Assembly (NCBI RefSeq): GCF_019931755.1 | Contig: NZ_CP082918.1 | Coordinates: 2,708,001 to 2,772,000 of the forward strand | DNA: 64,000 nt | DNA from: Sutcliffiella horikoshii | GTDB taxonomy: Bacteria; Bacillota; Bacilli; Bacillales; Bacillaceae_I | Reading direction: 5' to 3' | Shown: in pieces, positions 7,303 through 15,952 of the stretch | How positions within the stretch are numbered: the first letter of the stretch is position 1 | Layout of the letters: each line of letters opens with the position of its first letter | Notes under the pieces: generated by a model | Databases searched by the model: none | What the model saw: the letters and a program-made list of their open reading frames with translations, nothing else | What the model was told of the DNA's origin: nothing | Position numbers and translations under genes: made by a program

Positions 7303-8268
7303 TCATACCTTAATCAAAATCTTCCCTTCATAGTTACGACTCTCGATTAGTTTGTGCGCCTGTGCTGCTTCCTCTAAATCAAACACCCGGGCAATAGGAA
7401 GCGTGATTTTTTCTGAAGCAAAAAGTTCTAAGACTTTCTCTGCTACACCAGCTAATCTTGCCGGATCATGTTTTCTTGTAGTGCCTAAGCTAAATCCTTT
7501 AATATTTCTACAACTGCTATGAACATCACTTGTTTTAAAGTTTCCTGGTTTGCCGCTGCTATTCCCAAATTGAACAAGAGTGCCATAGAGGGCTAAACAC
7601 TCTAAGCTTTTACTTGTAACCTCACCAGCAACAGAATCAAAAATCACATTAGCTCCTAAATTACCGGTTAACTTTAAAATTTCCTCTACAAACGTTTCAT
7701 AGGTACACACAACGTCTGCACCTAGATTTTTCACGTAATCTTCTTTATTAAGATTTCCAACTGTTCCGATAATTTTCTTCACACCAGCTAGCTTGGCTAA
7801 TTGTACTAACATGGAACCTACTCCACCTGCTGCACTATGTATCACAATGGTATCCGTTTTTTTCACTTGGCCAATTTCATGGATTAGTATATAAGCTAAA
7901 ATAGATACGGTGGGTGCTGTTGCAACTTGCTTAAAAGAAAGACTATCTGGAATTTTAAAAACTAATTGTTCATTTGCTACTACATACTCCGCATAGGAAC
8001 CCGCTTTCGGAAAAGCTATAACCCGATCACCCTTTGAGAATGGTGAATCACCGGAAACTTCTTCAATTGTCCCAGCAACATCCAATCCAAGTGTTAATGG
8101 AAAATCACCTGCCCCTTTATTCCCCATGCGTTGTTTAATATCTGCATAATTTACACTCGTATATTCTGTTTTAATTAAAACTTCTTTTTCGTGAATCTTT
8201 GGTAATTCGACTTCCGTATATAAAAGTACATCTGAATTACCGAATTCATTTTGAATGACTGCTTTCAT
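7303..8268 (-). CDS. Zinc-independent MDR quinone oxidoreductase
   Basis: This 321-residue medium-chain reductase has a GroES-like N-terminal domain and a Rossmann domain with HSAAGGVGSMLVQLAK (about 143-158), the NADPH-binding AxxGVG motif of quinone oxidoreductases. The zinc ligands of alcohol dehydrogenases are absent: no GHE motif and no structural Cys cluster. It should reduce quinones or alpha,beta-unsaturated carbonyls with NADPH in the cytosol. The start ATG follows AAAGGGGGAG. It is 24 nt downstream of an alpha/beta hydrolase on the same strand. Confidence 0.88.
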   Translation of the reverse strand: MKAVIQNEFGNSDVLLYTEVELPKIHEKEVLIKTEYTSVNYADIKQRMGNKGAGDFPLTLGLDVAGTIEEVSGDSPFSKGDRVIAFPKAGSYAEYVVANEQLVFKIPDSLSFKQVATAPTVSILAYILIHEIGQVKKTDTIVIHSAAGGVGSMLVQLAKLAGVKKIIGTVGNLNKEDYVKNLGADVVCTYETFVEEILKLTGNLGANVIFDSVAGEVTSKSLECLALYGTLVQFGNSSGKPGNFKTSDVHSSCRNIKGFSLGTTRKHDPARLAGVAEKVLELFASEKITLPIARVFDLEEAAQAHKLIESRNYEGKILIKV

Positions 8269-8292
8269 TTTACTCCCCCTTTCAAATTCACT

Positions 8293-9015
8293 TTAGGCAT
8301 GCAGCCGATCCAACTTCACTAAAAAATCAGTGACAGTCTTAATGAATCTATTATAATCAGGTTTCCATAATTCGTGACCTGAATCTGAGAACTCAACCAC
8401 GCTCACATTACTCAAATGATTCTTGTACTTTTCTGTAGCATTTTCTTTTAATAGAGAGTTGTTTGTCCCTCCCTTTATAATAAGAACCGGACACTGTATC
8501 TGCTGTAGATCCTCCCATAATTCAACTTCTTTTGAGTCTCTTAGGATTGCTCTAACGACGTATTGACGATCTTCCTTAATAAATCCGTTTGATAAAACCG
8601 TATCAACCCATGACTCTGGAATGGAAGGATACTTAGCTGGATAATCGCATAAGATCATTCCTTTTATATGGTCAGGGGAATTAGATGCATAATGAATGGC
8701 GTATGGTACTCCCATAGAGTACGCCATTAAACAATAGTCTTTAAGATGACTTTCTTTTATGACTGCTTCTATGTCTGAAGCGTGATCTTCCAAACTATAA
8801 GCTGAAAGCGGAGCATCGCTTTTGCCATTTCCCCTGAGACTTAGTGATAAACAGTGTCTAGGTGATAGAATGCTCATCTCATCTTCAAAATGTTCTGCAA
8901 ATCCCAAAGCTCCAGGAACATATACTAATGGTGTCAGGTCAGGAGAGTAATCAGTCGATTCTAGGTAATGAATAGATATATCTTTGTTTTTAGCATAACG
9001 ATCCTTCACAGGCAT
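8293..9015 (-). CDS. Alpha/beta hydrolase
   Basis: This 240-residue protein has the alpha/beta-hydrolase order: oxyanion stretch VYVPGALG (about 31-38), nucleophile elbow AYSMG (about 98-102), acid on the strand near VLIIKGG, and catalytic His in DSGHELW (about 212). There is no signal peptide; substrate unknown. The ATG at 9015 has AGGGGAGA seven bases upstream. The stop of a small overlapping frame falls in that ribosome site. Confidence 0.85.
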   Translation of the reverse strand: MPVKDRYAKNKDISIHYLESTDYSPDLTPLVYVPGALGFAEHFEDEMSILSPRHCLSLSLRGNGKSDAPLSAYSLEDHASDIEAVIKESHLKDYCLMAYSMGVPYAIHYASNSPDHIKGMILCDYPAKYPSIPESWVDTVLSNGFIKEDRQYVVRAILRDSKEVELWEDLQQIQCPVLIIKGGTNNSLLKENATEKYKNHLSNVSVVEFSDSGHELWKPDYNRFIKTVTDFLVKLDRLHA

Positions 9016-9016
9016 A

Positions 9017-9154
9017 TTATCTCCCCTTGTAATTTAGAAGTTCTTCTAAGAGCTCAGCAATAAGGTTTCCCATTTTAGATTTAGTAACCACTATAATCAA
9101 GTAGATAGGAAGCGCCAAAACCATTGGTAACCCCAAAATAGTAATACGGATAAT
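9017..9154 (-). CDS. Candidate 45-residue membrane peptide with AUU start
   Basis: A frame from ATT at 9154 to TAA at 9017 encodes one hydrophobic helix followed by an amphipathic KSKMGNLIAELLEELLNY tail. GGTGGAGG ends six bases before the ATT, an ideal spacing. An internal ATG at 9124 with GGGG upstream would give 35 residues. It overlaps the end of the 9097 gene in another frame and its stop overlaps the ribosome site of the hydrolase, a coupling-like layout. Short, so uncertain. Confidence 0.35.
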   Translation of the reverse strand: MIRITILGLPMVLALPIYLIIVVTKSKMGNLIAELLEELLNYKGR

Positions 9155-9309
9155 GTTAAACCTCCACCTATTGAAGAGGAGATTAACACTAAATACTTAC
9201 TAAAATTTATTTCTTCTTTTTTGTAGGCTATTGTAAATAATCTAGTAAGATAGAAAACGGTCATAAAAATAATTAGGGTCGTCACAAAAGATACAAACAC
9301 CACTTCCAT
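9097..9309 (-). CDS. Small two-helix membrane protein
   Basis: From the ATG at 9309 (GGATGTG seven bases before) this encodes 70 residues with hydrophobic segments about 2-24 and 37-62 joined by a KKEEINFSK loop. It should be an inner-membrane protein of unknown function. A start further upstream at 9333 lacks a ribosome site. Confidence 0.55.
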   Translation of the reverse strand: MEVVFVSFVTTLIIFMTVFYLTRLFTIAYKKEEINFSKYLVLISSSIGGGLTLSVLLFWGYQWFWRFLST

Positions 9310-9377
9310 AATAAAACACATCCTTTGCTCCAAAAATGAAACATACTTTCTCCATCGATTTCTTAGAACGGCACCGT

Positions 9378-9794
9378 TTAGGTGAATTGTATATTCCTTA
9401 AGTTATCTAATGAGATCCCTGCTTCTATATGACTTCTTATAAGTTTCCATTTTCCAAAGCTTTCTTTCCTAAAGGTTTGGAAAAATAAGTGTGCAGAATT
9501 TATACTTTTACCTTTTAAAGTCATAGTTGCAGATATAATTACCATTATTTCGTCTGTCCTCAAAGGAATAATAGAAACCTTTTTTAATTCCCACTTTGCA
9601 TTATTTTCTTCTGCAAAAAGGAAGCCTTGTTCCCACCCATTTATTGATTCTTCAAATCCAAAATCAATAATGTTTCCATCTCTAATCTCTCTAGCTTTAT
9701 AATCTTTTGATATTAAATCCCTCATCCTATTTATAGACGAAGAACGCCACGCTTCTAAATATAAATCCAGGAACTTTCTAAATTGATTATCCAT
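9378..9794 (-). CDS. NTF2-like (SnoaL-type) protein
   Basis: This 138-residue protein starts FRKFLDLYLEAWRSSSINRMRDLISKDY, the helical opening of NTF2/SnoaL-like alpha+beta folds, and ends in beta strands with a W-K-L-I-R-S-H pattern common to DUF4440-type members. It may bind a small molecule or act as an immunity or accessory protein; no catalytic residues can be assigned. The start ATG at 9794 has AGGGG about seven bases upstream. Confidence 0.6.
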   Translation of the reverse strand: MDNQFRKFLDLYLEAWRSSSINRMRDLISKDYKAREIRDGNIIDFGFEESINGWEQGFLFAEENNAKWELKKVSIIPLRTDEIMVIISATMTLKGKSINSAHLFFQTFRKESFGKWKLIRSHIEAGISLDNLRNIQFT

Positions 9795-9825
9795 AAAAAA
9801 ACCCCTACCAGTTTGTAAAGTAATA

Positions 9826-10044
9826 TTATTTCTTAAGCATGTAAACACCTATTAGAGCTGTTGCTAAAATAAGCAGTGATGGTATAAGAGGAAGACTTGT
9901 TTCGCTTACACTCAAAGATCCACCTGCTTTAATAAAACTTGCAGATTCTATTATTGAATTAGACAGTTGATTGAATCCAAAAACAAGTGCTGCTGTTAAA
10001 GAAGCTAAACCTATCAGTAGTAGTCCGGATATTTTATTACTCAT
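9826..10044 (-). CDS. Small two-helix membrane protein
   Basis: This 72-residue protein has a first hydrophobic segment (about 7-24) and a second (about 51-70) separated by a Ser-rich loop, with a KK end. The ATG at 10044 follows GGTGTTTAT preceded by AAAGG. No family recognised. Confidence 0.55.
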   Translation of the reverse strand: MSNKISGLLLIGLASLTAALVFGFNQLSNSIIESASFIKAGGSLSVSETSLPLIPSLLILATALIGVYMLKK

Positions 10045-10105
10045 ATAAACACCTTTCCCTAAGTCCAGAAGTAAATTAGTTCATTCTCTCGTCCAATCTT
10101 AAAAT

Positions 10106-10555
10106 CTAGAATTCAATCTCAAATTCCTCTCTTAGAACACCGCCATAGCCTGATGCAGAACTAATTTGAATTTCATACTTTCCCTTTGGAATATTAGTTA
10201 TCAATAATCTATATTCAAATTTCTCATTTGGTTCTAATAGTAATAATCTACCGTTTCTGTTTTCCTCGTTTAAATCCAAGTGCTTCATTATAATTTCGCC
10301 AGATTCAATCTCTTTGTTGTCTAAATTAGAAATACTCACATTGTATTCTAACCAAGTAGGAAATGTTAAGGTTGTCTCTTCTTTACCGACATTAGTAATA
10401 CTAAAAATAAACTCTCTTTTTCCCTTCTCATTTTCTTTACTCTCCAGTTGAGAAAGGATCTTTGGTTCTTCTGGTTTTTGGCTAACAAAAAAGTATATAT
10501 AGAGTAGACCGCTAGCTAGAATTATTCCAAAAGCAATCAAAAGAACCTTTTTCAA
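10106..10555 (-). CDS. Membrane-anchored BsuPI-domain protein
   Basis: This 149-residue protein has an N-terminal membrane anchor (KKVLLIAFGIILASGLLYIYFF) followed by a beta-sandwich domain. FSITNVGKEETTLTFPTW matches the BsuPI (intracellular proteinase inhibitor, PF12690) pattern of V-x-N-x-x...-T-L-x-F-P. The start is TTG at 10555, seven bases after GGAGG. Family members may inhibit proteases or serve as secretion chaperone-like domains; here the domain would face outside. Confidence 0.65.
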   Translation of the reverse strand: MKKVLLIAFGIILASGLLYIYFFVSQKPEEPKILSQLESKENEKGKREFIFSITNVGKEETTLTFPTWLEYNVSISNLDNKEIESGEIIMKHLDLNEENRNGRLLLLEPNEKFEYRLLITNIPKGKYEIQISSASGYGGVLREEFEIEF

Positions 10556-10623
10556 ATTTCTCCCTCCACTCGCAAATAGAATAGCTATACCGCTTTTATA
10601 CTCCATTATCTTATTGCTGAACT

Positions 10624-10825
10624 TTAATCTTTCTCGTGAACTTTCACAAATACCGAACCAAATAGGTTATCACTTACATACGCGTCTAATTTCCACATCC
10701 TACTTTAGTTGCCCCACCTACAGTGCACTTTCTTTCCAATCTGTCTCTGTTTCTATTGCACAACCTAGCAGAGAAGTGGCAAATACAACAATTAAGCTAA
10801 GTAACAAAAATTGTTTTCTTTTCAT
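10624..10825 (-). pseudogene. Decayed lipoprotein gene
   Basis: A perfect GGAGG ribosome site precedes an ATG at 10825 and a lipoprotein signal peptide (MKRKQFLLLSLIVVFATSLL then GC), but the frame stops at 10718 after 35 codons. Coding-like sequence resumes in another frame as KLDAYVSDNLFGSVFVKVHEK and ends at 10624. I read this as a frameshifted, shortened lipoprotein gene. A functional 35-residue lipopeptide cannot be excluded. Confidence 0.5.
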
Positions 10826-10855
10826 CTGATACCTCCAATTTTCTAACCTTTTGGT

Positions 10856-11317
10856 TTAATTTTGATTCAACTTTTCAGCAATCTTTTTTAATTCCTTTGC
10901 ACGCGAAACAATGAATTCTCTCATATATCTCTCTAAAAACAACTTGTCGGCAGCAACTCCAATCAGACCGAAAGGCGACTTGTATTGGAAATTGTCTATC
11001 ATTATGGTCCCACCATCTGCTTCCAAAAATTGATGAGTGTGGGTAAAAGACTGGAAAGCTCCCTTCACCATAACATCCACAAACTTATGAGGTGGTTCCA
11101 TTAATGTCACTTTAGCTGTCAACCTTTGTTTAATACCAAAGTGAATAGCTTCCCATGTGACAGTTTCTCCCTGTTCTAGTAACCCTTTTGTCACTCCACC
11201 AACAGCTCTTTCCTTTGTTTTCGAAGTAGTCTGAGTATGAATATCTACATTCCTTGCTAGATCAAAACATATCCCAACAGGTGCTTTGATATATTGACGA
11301 TGCTCAATCAGAGGCAT
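10856..11317 (-). CDS. SRPBCC family protein
   Basis: This 153-residue protein begins MPLIEHRQYIKAPVGICFDLARNVD, the typical opening of START/SRPBCC polyketide cyclase-type folds, and ends with a long C-terminal helix (LERYMREFIVSRAKELKKIAEKL). It should bind a hydrophobic ligand in a cavity; ligand unknown. The start ATG at 11317 follows AGGAGAAGG; an upstream in-frame TTG belongs to the leader. Confidence 0.75.
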   Translation of the reverse strand: MPLIEHRQYIKAPVGICFDLARNVDIHTQTTSKTKERAVGGVTKGLLEQGETVTWEAIHFGIKQRLTAKVTLMEPPHKFVDVMVKGAFQSFTHTHQFLEADGGTIMIDNFQYKSPFGLIGVAADKLFLERYMREFIVSRAKELKKIAEKLNQN

Positions 11318-11359
11318 TAAACCTTCTCCTTTTTGCAAGTATTCACAAACACTATAATT

Positions 11360-11542
11360 TCATTTTATGTTTTTAATTCTTGTTAAAATCTCTGAAACAC
11401 ACATTGCTATACTTGCATTCAACATTATTAACACAGAACCTATCATTGCTGTACTGTCATAATCAGTAAAAAAATTCATTATAAAGAATATAAAACTAAA
11501 GAAAAATACGATGATGCCAAATACAAATAAAAGCCTTTCCAT
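11360..11542 (-). CDS. Small two-helix membrane protein
   Basis: This 60-residue protein (ATG at 11542, TGGAG seven bases upstream) has segments about 4-25 and 33-52 and a basic end. Its ribosome site lies close behind the stop of the lipoprotein gene at 11560, suggesting one transcript. No family recognised. Confidence 0.5.
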   Translation of the reverse strand: MERLLFVFGIIVFFFSFIFFIMNFFTDYDSTAMIGSVLIMLNASIAMCVSEILTRIKNIK

Positions 11543-11559
11543 AAACTCACTCCAGCTAA

Positions 11560-11991
11560 TCAATCTTCGTTTTTCACTTCAACCACAAACAAATAATTCC
11601 TTGCGACCCTTGAATTCCATTTAGTAGCTATTTTATAGACATATACCCCGTCAGTATCAGGCGCAGTAAGTTCAACATTACTCAACACTACATTCTCTTC
11701 CTGAAGAATTTCATCCTTCCAATACGATAAATAAACCTTCTTTGGCATGTCTTCATAATTTATGTTGATGATTTGTTTTGGCTTTACAACCACCCGATCT
11801 AAATCTTTATAAATTTCAGGAGGTTTGTTAGTGTCTATCTCCTCTATTGGTATACCAGAAAAACCTATGTAATCTATATTTTCACCATCAATGGTTATAT
11901 CTGAACTTACACTAATATCCGAATTACATCCTATCAAGTTGATAAAAATAACAAGTAATAAAAAGATCCGAAGAAAAGAAGATATTCTCAT
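11560..11991 (-). CDS. Lipoprotein, paralogue of the 25418 gene
   Basis: This 143-residue precursor has a signal peptide with lipobox LIGC (Cys about 22). The mature part is short and beta-rich and ends VYVYKIATKWNSRVARNYLFVVEVK. The protein at 25418-25852 ends VYYYEIDARWN then SFYAFVIEVK with the same spacing, so the two are paralogues from the accessory region. It should sit on the outer face of the membrane. Function unknown. Confidence 0.7.
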   Translation of the reverse strand: MRISSFLRIFLLLVIFINLIGCNSDISVSSDITIDGENIDYIGFSGIPIEEIDTNKPPEIYKDLDRVVVKPKQIININYEDMPKKVYLSYWKDEILQEENVVLSNVELTAPDTDGVYVYKIATKWNSRVARNYLFVVEVKNED

Positions 11992-12016
11992 TCACTTCCC
12001 TCATTTTGTAAAGAGT

Positions 12017-12739
12017 TTACTTCCCAGTAGTTATAGCCGTTTCACTTATAATGGAACTAAGTTTTAAACGCCCCATCCACTTTTCCGATTCACTTATACT
12101 TCTTGTAATTCCGTTTATTTCTTCGCAGTACTCTAAACCTTCAACTGGAGCGTAACCGATTTCTAGTTTTGCGATTCTATGAACAATCATTACCCATTCA
12201 GCATCCGTCATTTTTTCTTTCGAATAGTCATTTATATATTCTGCACTTTCTCTAGAAAACAAGCAGGAACCAGCTGTTATATCAACGTTCATCCCCAACT
12301 CAAGGGAACAAATTTTGTTTGTAATTTTTTCTGTTTCAATCCATGCCTCTGGGTGTGTGTTCATTGCTCTTTCTGAACGCCCTAAAATAAGGTAGTCGCA
12401 ACTCGGTAGACTAGAGGTTAATAATTTCAGTTCATCAATATGATTTTTCCCCCAAGTTAGAAGTCTGTCCAGGTCGCAATAATGATAGTAATAACTATGA
12501 CCAGATAGTCCTAAGCTGACCACTTCTCTTCTTGCTGAAGCCGCTCCTTTTTTTGGGATTACTTTTACTTTAAATTTGCTTTTTTGAATTTGTTCCAAAA
12601 GTGTTAGGGAGGATTCATCACTTATAGTGATATATAGTTCTGTATAGATATTCTCAAATTGTTTTTGTAATTCCTTAAACAGCTTAATATTTTTCCCAGA
12701 TGGATCATGTGTAACTGTTAGAAGTCCTATATTTGGCAA
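12017..12739 (-). CDS. Predicted GT-A fold glycosyltransferase-like protein
   Basis: About 240 residues. The N-terminus IGLLTVTHDPSGKNIKLFKELQKQF and a CDLDRLLTW segment (about 90) resemble a GT-A nucleotide-sugar fold with a DxD metal motif, followed by ITAGSCLFSRE and MTDAEWVMIVHR, which would fit the acceptor half. I see no membrane segment. The start is TTG at 12739 (GAGGTGA five bases before) or GTG at 12748. The sugar and acceptor are unknown and the family call is tentative. Confidence 0.5.
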   Translation of the reverse strand: MPNIGLLTVTHDPSGKNIKLFKELQKQFENIYTELYITISDESSLTLLEQIQKSKFKVKVIPKKGAASARREVVSLGLSGHSYYYHYCDLDRLLTWGKNHIDELKLLTSSLPSCDYLILGRSERAMNTHPEAWIETEKITNKICSLELGMNVDITAGSCLFSRESAEYINDYSKEKMTDAEWVMIVHRIAKLEIGYAPVEGLEYCEEINGITRSISESEKWMGRLKLSSIISETAITTGK

Positions 12740-12792
12740 TTTGTTCACCTCAATTTTTTAACTAATCAGCCCGTTCATGTTATAAAAAGCCC

Positions 12793-13323
12793 TTACCCTA
12801 CTCTCACATACCCTCTGCAAAAAAGCGTGTTCTTTGGTTTAAGTGCAATAAGAAATGAATTGATGATATCTGAGGCAGAAATCAACGTGTTGAACCAACT
12901 AATAAATAATAAGATTAACTTCAAATCTCCTGAAACATAGAACGATAGAATGAAAGGAACAACTGATAACACAATAAAAGGCAAGCTCATAAAGACCCAA
13001 AACCTACTTTTAGAGAGGATGGCATTTGTATTGATCCAAAAAAATATACCGCTAAAAGTTAGGCTTATATCGCCTTTATTATTTATGACAAATATGTGGA
13101 GAAATTCATGAAGGATAAATACTAAGATGCCTGTTAAGATGAGTGCAAAAGTATGTAAATGAGAGAATCGTGTACTGAAGATAGTTGGTATGATTAAAAG
13201 GCTTACCTGAAGCAGGTATACAAATTTCATATAATGCTCTCGGAACCAAGTGTTTTTTATAAAAGGAGTCCATACTGTCGAATCTAAACTAACTTGTGGT
13301 AATTGTTTAAACCATATCATCAT
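12793..13323 (-). CDS. DUF3267 membrane metalloprotease-like protein
   Basis: This 176-residue protein has about four hydrophobic segments and the motif ILHEFLHIFVI (about 70), an HExxH zinc-protease signature inside a membrane helix, with a later SDIINSFLIALKPKNT; this is the DUF3267 arrangement. It could be an intramembrane zinc protease, though activity in this family is not shown to my knowledge. The ATG pair at 13320-13323 follows GAGGAAG. Confidence 0.75.
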   Translation of the reverse strand: MMIWFKQLPQVSLDSTVWTPFIKNTWFREHYMKFVYLLQVSLLIIPTIFSTRFSHLHTFALILTGILVFILHEFLHIFVINNKGDISLTFSGIFFWINTNAILSKSRFWVFMSLPFIVLSVVPFILSFYVSGDLKLILLFISWFNTLISASDIINSFLIALKPKNTLFCRGYVRVG

Positions 13324-13380
13324 AGATATCTACTTCCTCGCCGCATTATGTAAATTTGATAAAATGTTCATTAGCAATAG

Positions 13381-13557
13381 TTAAACTTGATTTTTCTTTT
13401 CTTTATTCTGGATATAGATTTGTTGTAATGTTAGATGAATGTCATTCAAAATGAAAAATATAAACAACAACATAACAAACGTAATGATCTCACCAGTAAA
13501 AAAAGAAACTGCCCCAATAATTATAAAGAAAACTCTATACATCCAATTAATTTCCAT
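13381..13557 (-). CDS. Small membrane protein
   Basis: This 58-residue protein has two hydrophobic stretches (about 6-20 and 23-40) then a basic coil (QNKEKKNQV). The ATG at 13557 has AAGGGGA six bases before. Function unknown. Confidence 0.5.
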   Translation of the reverse strand: MEINWMYRVFFIIIGAVSFFTGEIITFVMLLFIFFILNDIHLTLQQIYIQNKEKKNQV

Positions 13558-13589
13558 AACCAATCCCCTTTATATAGTAAGAAACTTAG

Positions 13590-14060
13590 TCATTCTTTAT
13601 CCTTCTGTTCTTCTTGATTATGTTTCTCTAATTCTAGCTCCTTTTTATTTTCTTCCTCTATTTCTTCTTTTGTCTTAGGAGAAGCTGAAGTAAGTGGAAC
13701 ATTTGGTAAGGAGATGTCAACCTTGTATCTAATGCTGTTTTCATAATCCATAAAATGAGCCTCATCTTTAGTTTGGTCAAAACCCAATTCCAATATTGTT
13801 TCTTCTTTGTTTTTGAAATGAGCTTTATACGGCAGCATTGCAATATCTGCCGTGTCGGATATCTTTTCGCCGTTTGCCTTATTTAACTTAGTAACCAGGT
13901 CTTCAATGAAGGAAGCATCCTCAATAGTATGTATAAGGTCCTTATTCTCCCAATTATAAATATCAATTTGGGTTGCGCCCCCCAAATCCAGCTTATTGTG
14001 TCCGCATCCTATTAACACAAACGTTATTAAAAGTGCCAGAGAAATCATTTTTATTTTCAT
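13590..14060 (-). CDS. Lipoprotein, uncharacterised
   Basis: This 156-residue precursor has signal peptide MKIKMISLALLITFVLIGC with the lipobox LIGC at Cys19 and an acidic, Lys/Glu-rich C-terminal tail. The mature domain alternates beta strands and helices (ATQIDIYNWENKDLIHTI). The ATG at 14060 follows GGAGGGGGG. No recognised family; probably a surface lipoprotein. Confidence 0.7.
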   Translation of the reverse strand: MKIKMISLALLITFVLIGCGHNKLDLGGATQIDIYNWENKDLIHTIEDASFIEDLVTKLNKANGEKISDTADIAMLPYKAHFKNKEETILELGFDQTKDEAHFMDYENSIRYKVDISLPNVPLTSASPKTKEEIEEENKKELELEKHNQEEQKDKE

Positions 14061-14110
14061 GATCCCCCCTCCTACCTTAACAGTCATTTTATTGAGGCTA
14101 GAGGTTACAG

Positions 14111-14716
14111 TCACTTCACATAATTTGCAACCAACTCATAGCATCTTTCTTCTGTTAAATTTGCCAGCACAGCCACGTATTCCAGATGTTCTTGGGTACC
14201 ACCTTTAAATTTGTGCGATGCTTCCAATGCACTATCATCTCTAAATTTTATCCAGTTCCGCTGTTTCTCTCTTAATTCGACCATCTCTTCTGTAGACAGT
14301 TGTTCCTCTAATACGCCATAAATCTCATTTAATAATTCATCCCAAAGTTCCCATCTGTCATTTTCCACTTTTTTCAAAGCATATGTAGATGAATCTGTTG
14401 GTTCCAATTCTTCCGATTCTTTTTTAGTATCATCTAATTGTTGAAGATACTTTTCTTTTAAACTAGTAGAAGCTTCTTCTTTTACTTCAGCTGGCTCACT
14501 GGTTGATGTATCCTCTTTTTCGTTTGGTTCCTTATTGTCTTGAATGTCTGTCTCAACACTGTCATTATTATTTTCCTTTTCGGTTGTTACTTCATTTGAA
14601 GAATTGCCATGTGTGTTTTGAATAGCACCTGCTTCATCAGATGTGTTTCCACAAGCAGCCATTAAAAGCATTCCAACTGTAATCATTGCTGTACATAACT
14701 GTTTATTTTTTTTCAA
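14111..14716 (-). CDS. LprI-type (DUF1311) lipoprotein
   Basis: This 201-residue lipoprotein has lipobox LMAAC (Cys22), a long low-complexity linker rich in Glu, Thr and Asn (about 24-85), then a helical domain with the DUF1311/LprI N-terminal pattern: NDRWELWDELLNEIYGVL, LREKQRNWIKFRD and GGTQEHLEYVAVLANLTEERCYEL. Family members include a mycobacterial lysozyme inhibitor; here the role is unknown. The start has a GGAGG-like site upstream. Confidence 0.8.
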   Translation of the reverse strand: MKKNKQLCTAMITVGMLLMAACGNTSDEAGAIQNTHGNSSNEVTTEKENNNDSVETDIQDNKEPNEKEDTSTSEPAEVKEEASTSLKEKYLQQLDDTKKESEELEPTDSSTYALKKVENDRWELWDELLNEIYGVLEEQLSTEEMVELREKQRNWIKFRDDSALEASHKFKGGTQEHLEYVAVLANLTEERCYELVANYVK

Positions 14717-14758
14717 TTTTTAAATCCTCCTATTTTTACAAGAAATCACTTGAATCTG

Positions 14759-15316
14759 TTAATCTTCGTTTTCAATCAACTTACCATTCTTATCGTAGTA
14801 TTTATAATCGAATGAAAAATTCTTTTCCTCGTTAGGCATCTCTGTCCAAGTTGCTGAGTTTTTGTATAAAGCAAACTCTTCAACGAATAAGTGTTGATTG
14901 GCAAGCAACTCCATTTTTGAGATTTCGTTATCATAAGTAGCAATGGTAAGAATAAATAGATTGGTATGATTGTCCATCCTAATACTTAAGGGGATTAAAA
15001 AGTGAGATAGCGGCTCTTCTCTTTTTTCTGCAGAACTCCATTTATAATTGCCATACTTATCTTTTATAAAATGAATGTATGCTGAAAGGTTATTGCTTAA
15101 AAATGCAACTAACCTCTCATCTCCTACATCTTCGATATCTATAATTTCTATCGAAGTCTTCTTAAACATATCTATCGACTGGATTGTTTGGACAATCGAT
15201 TCCTCGTCATTTCCATTTATGTAAAAGGAACTATTAAGGTAGCTAAAAGCTAAGAAGATTACTCCAATCACCAAGGCCAAAAACCATAAAGAAAGCTTTC
15301 TATTTTTAATTTGCAT
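14759..15316 (-). CDS. Membrane-anchored extracellular protein, unknown
   Basis: The 185-residue product has one N-terminal transmembrane segment (about 8-28) and an extracytoplasmic domain of 155 residues, beta-rich, with KYGNYKWSSAEKRE in the middle and a YYDKNGKLIENE end. The ATG at 15316 follows TTAGGGGGAG. No family recognised. Gene order and strand suggest it belongs to the run of envelope genes at 13.4-16.1 kb. Confidence 0.6.
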   Translation of the reverse strand: MQIKNRKLSLWFLALVIGVIFLAFSYLNSSFYINGNDEESIVQTIQSIDMFKKTSIEIIDIEDVGDERLVAFLSNNLSAYIHFIKDKYGNYKWSSAEKREEPLSHFLIPLSIRMDNHTNLFILTIATYDNEISKMELLANQHLFVEEFALYKNSATWTEMPNEEKNFSFDYKYYDKNGKLIENED

Positions 15317-15354
15317 GTTGCTCCCCCTAAAAATAACAAACCCATAATAATTTT

Positions 15355-15885
15355 TTAGCGATTAATTTCATTGATTGAAATAAATATTCTTGAATACATT
15401 GCTTTAAGATGCTCATCACTCTTTATGTCATTGTGCAGACCAAACCCCCAATGTTTCAAAGTATCATCTTCTTTTGAGGTAAGAACACCAACCGCATAAC
15501 TCATGCCAGCTGTCCATTCTGATGTATTGTCGTACTCCAAATCTTTTTCCGTAAAAGGGACAAAATTATCCGTTCCTATAAAGTAAAATGGAATATTAGA
15601 ATCTGAGTAAACGTCTGCAAATTGGTCTGCAGCAGCCTCTGAAAGATTATTCTCTCTAATAAATACTGCATCATAAGAGGTCAGATCTTCAGGTGTCATT
15701 TCATCAAAAGAAATTTCCGTAAATATTACTTGTTCTTCTTTTACTTCTGGTGGTTCTCCTACCACTGCTATGTCTAACGTTCTTCCTTCATACGATTTAA
15801 TAACTGAATTTTGTTTACAAGCTGTTAGTGCAAATACTAGTACTAGCAAAATCAAACAATATGATTTCATTTTATCTTTACTCAC
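15355..15885 (-). CDS. Lipoprotein, uncharacterised
   Basis: From GTG at 15885 (AAAGGAG seven bases before) this encodes 176 residues, with lipobox ALTAC near residue 23. The mature domain reads LDIAVVGEPPEVKEEQVIFTEISF then YDAVFIRENNLSEAAADQFADVY, an alternating Rossmann-like strand-helix pattern. It should be lipid-anchored on the cell surface. Function not recognised. Confidence 0.65.
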   Translation of the reverse strand: MSKDKMKSYCLILLVLVFALTACKQNSVIKSYEGRTLDIAVVGEPPEVKEEQVIFTEISFDEMTPEDLTSYDAVFIRENNLSEAAADQFADVYSDSNIPFYFIGTDNFVPFTEKDLEYDNTSEWTAGMSYAVGVLTSKEDDTLKHWGFGLHNDIKSDEHLKAMYSRIFISINEINR

Positions 15886-15952
15886 CTTCAATCTCCTTTG
15901 CTGTAAATACTCCATTCATCCCATACTTCATGGCTTCCACCAATAAACCTCC

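Noticed and set aside
10614..10829. Plus-strand frame opposite the decayed lipoprotein
   Set aside because: No ribosome site; it mirrors the minus-strand signal-peptide codons.
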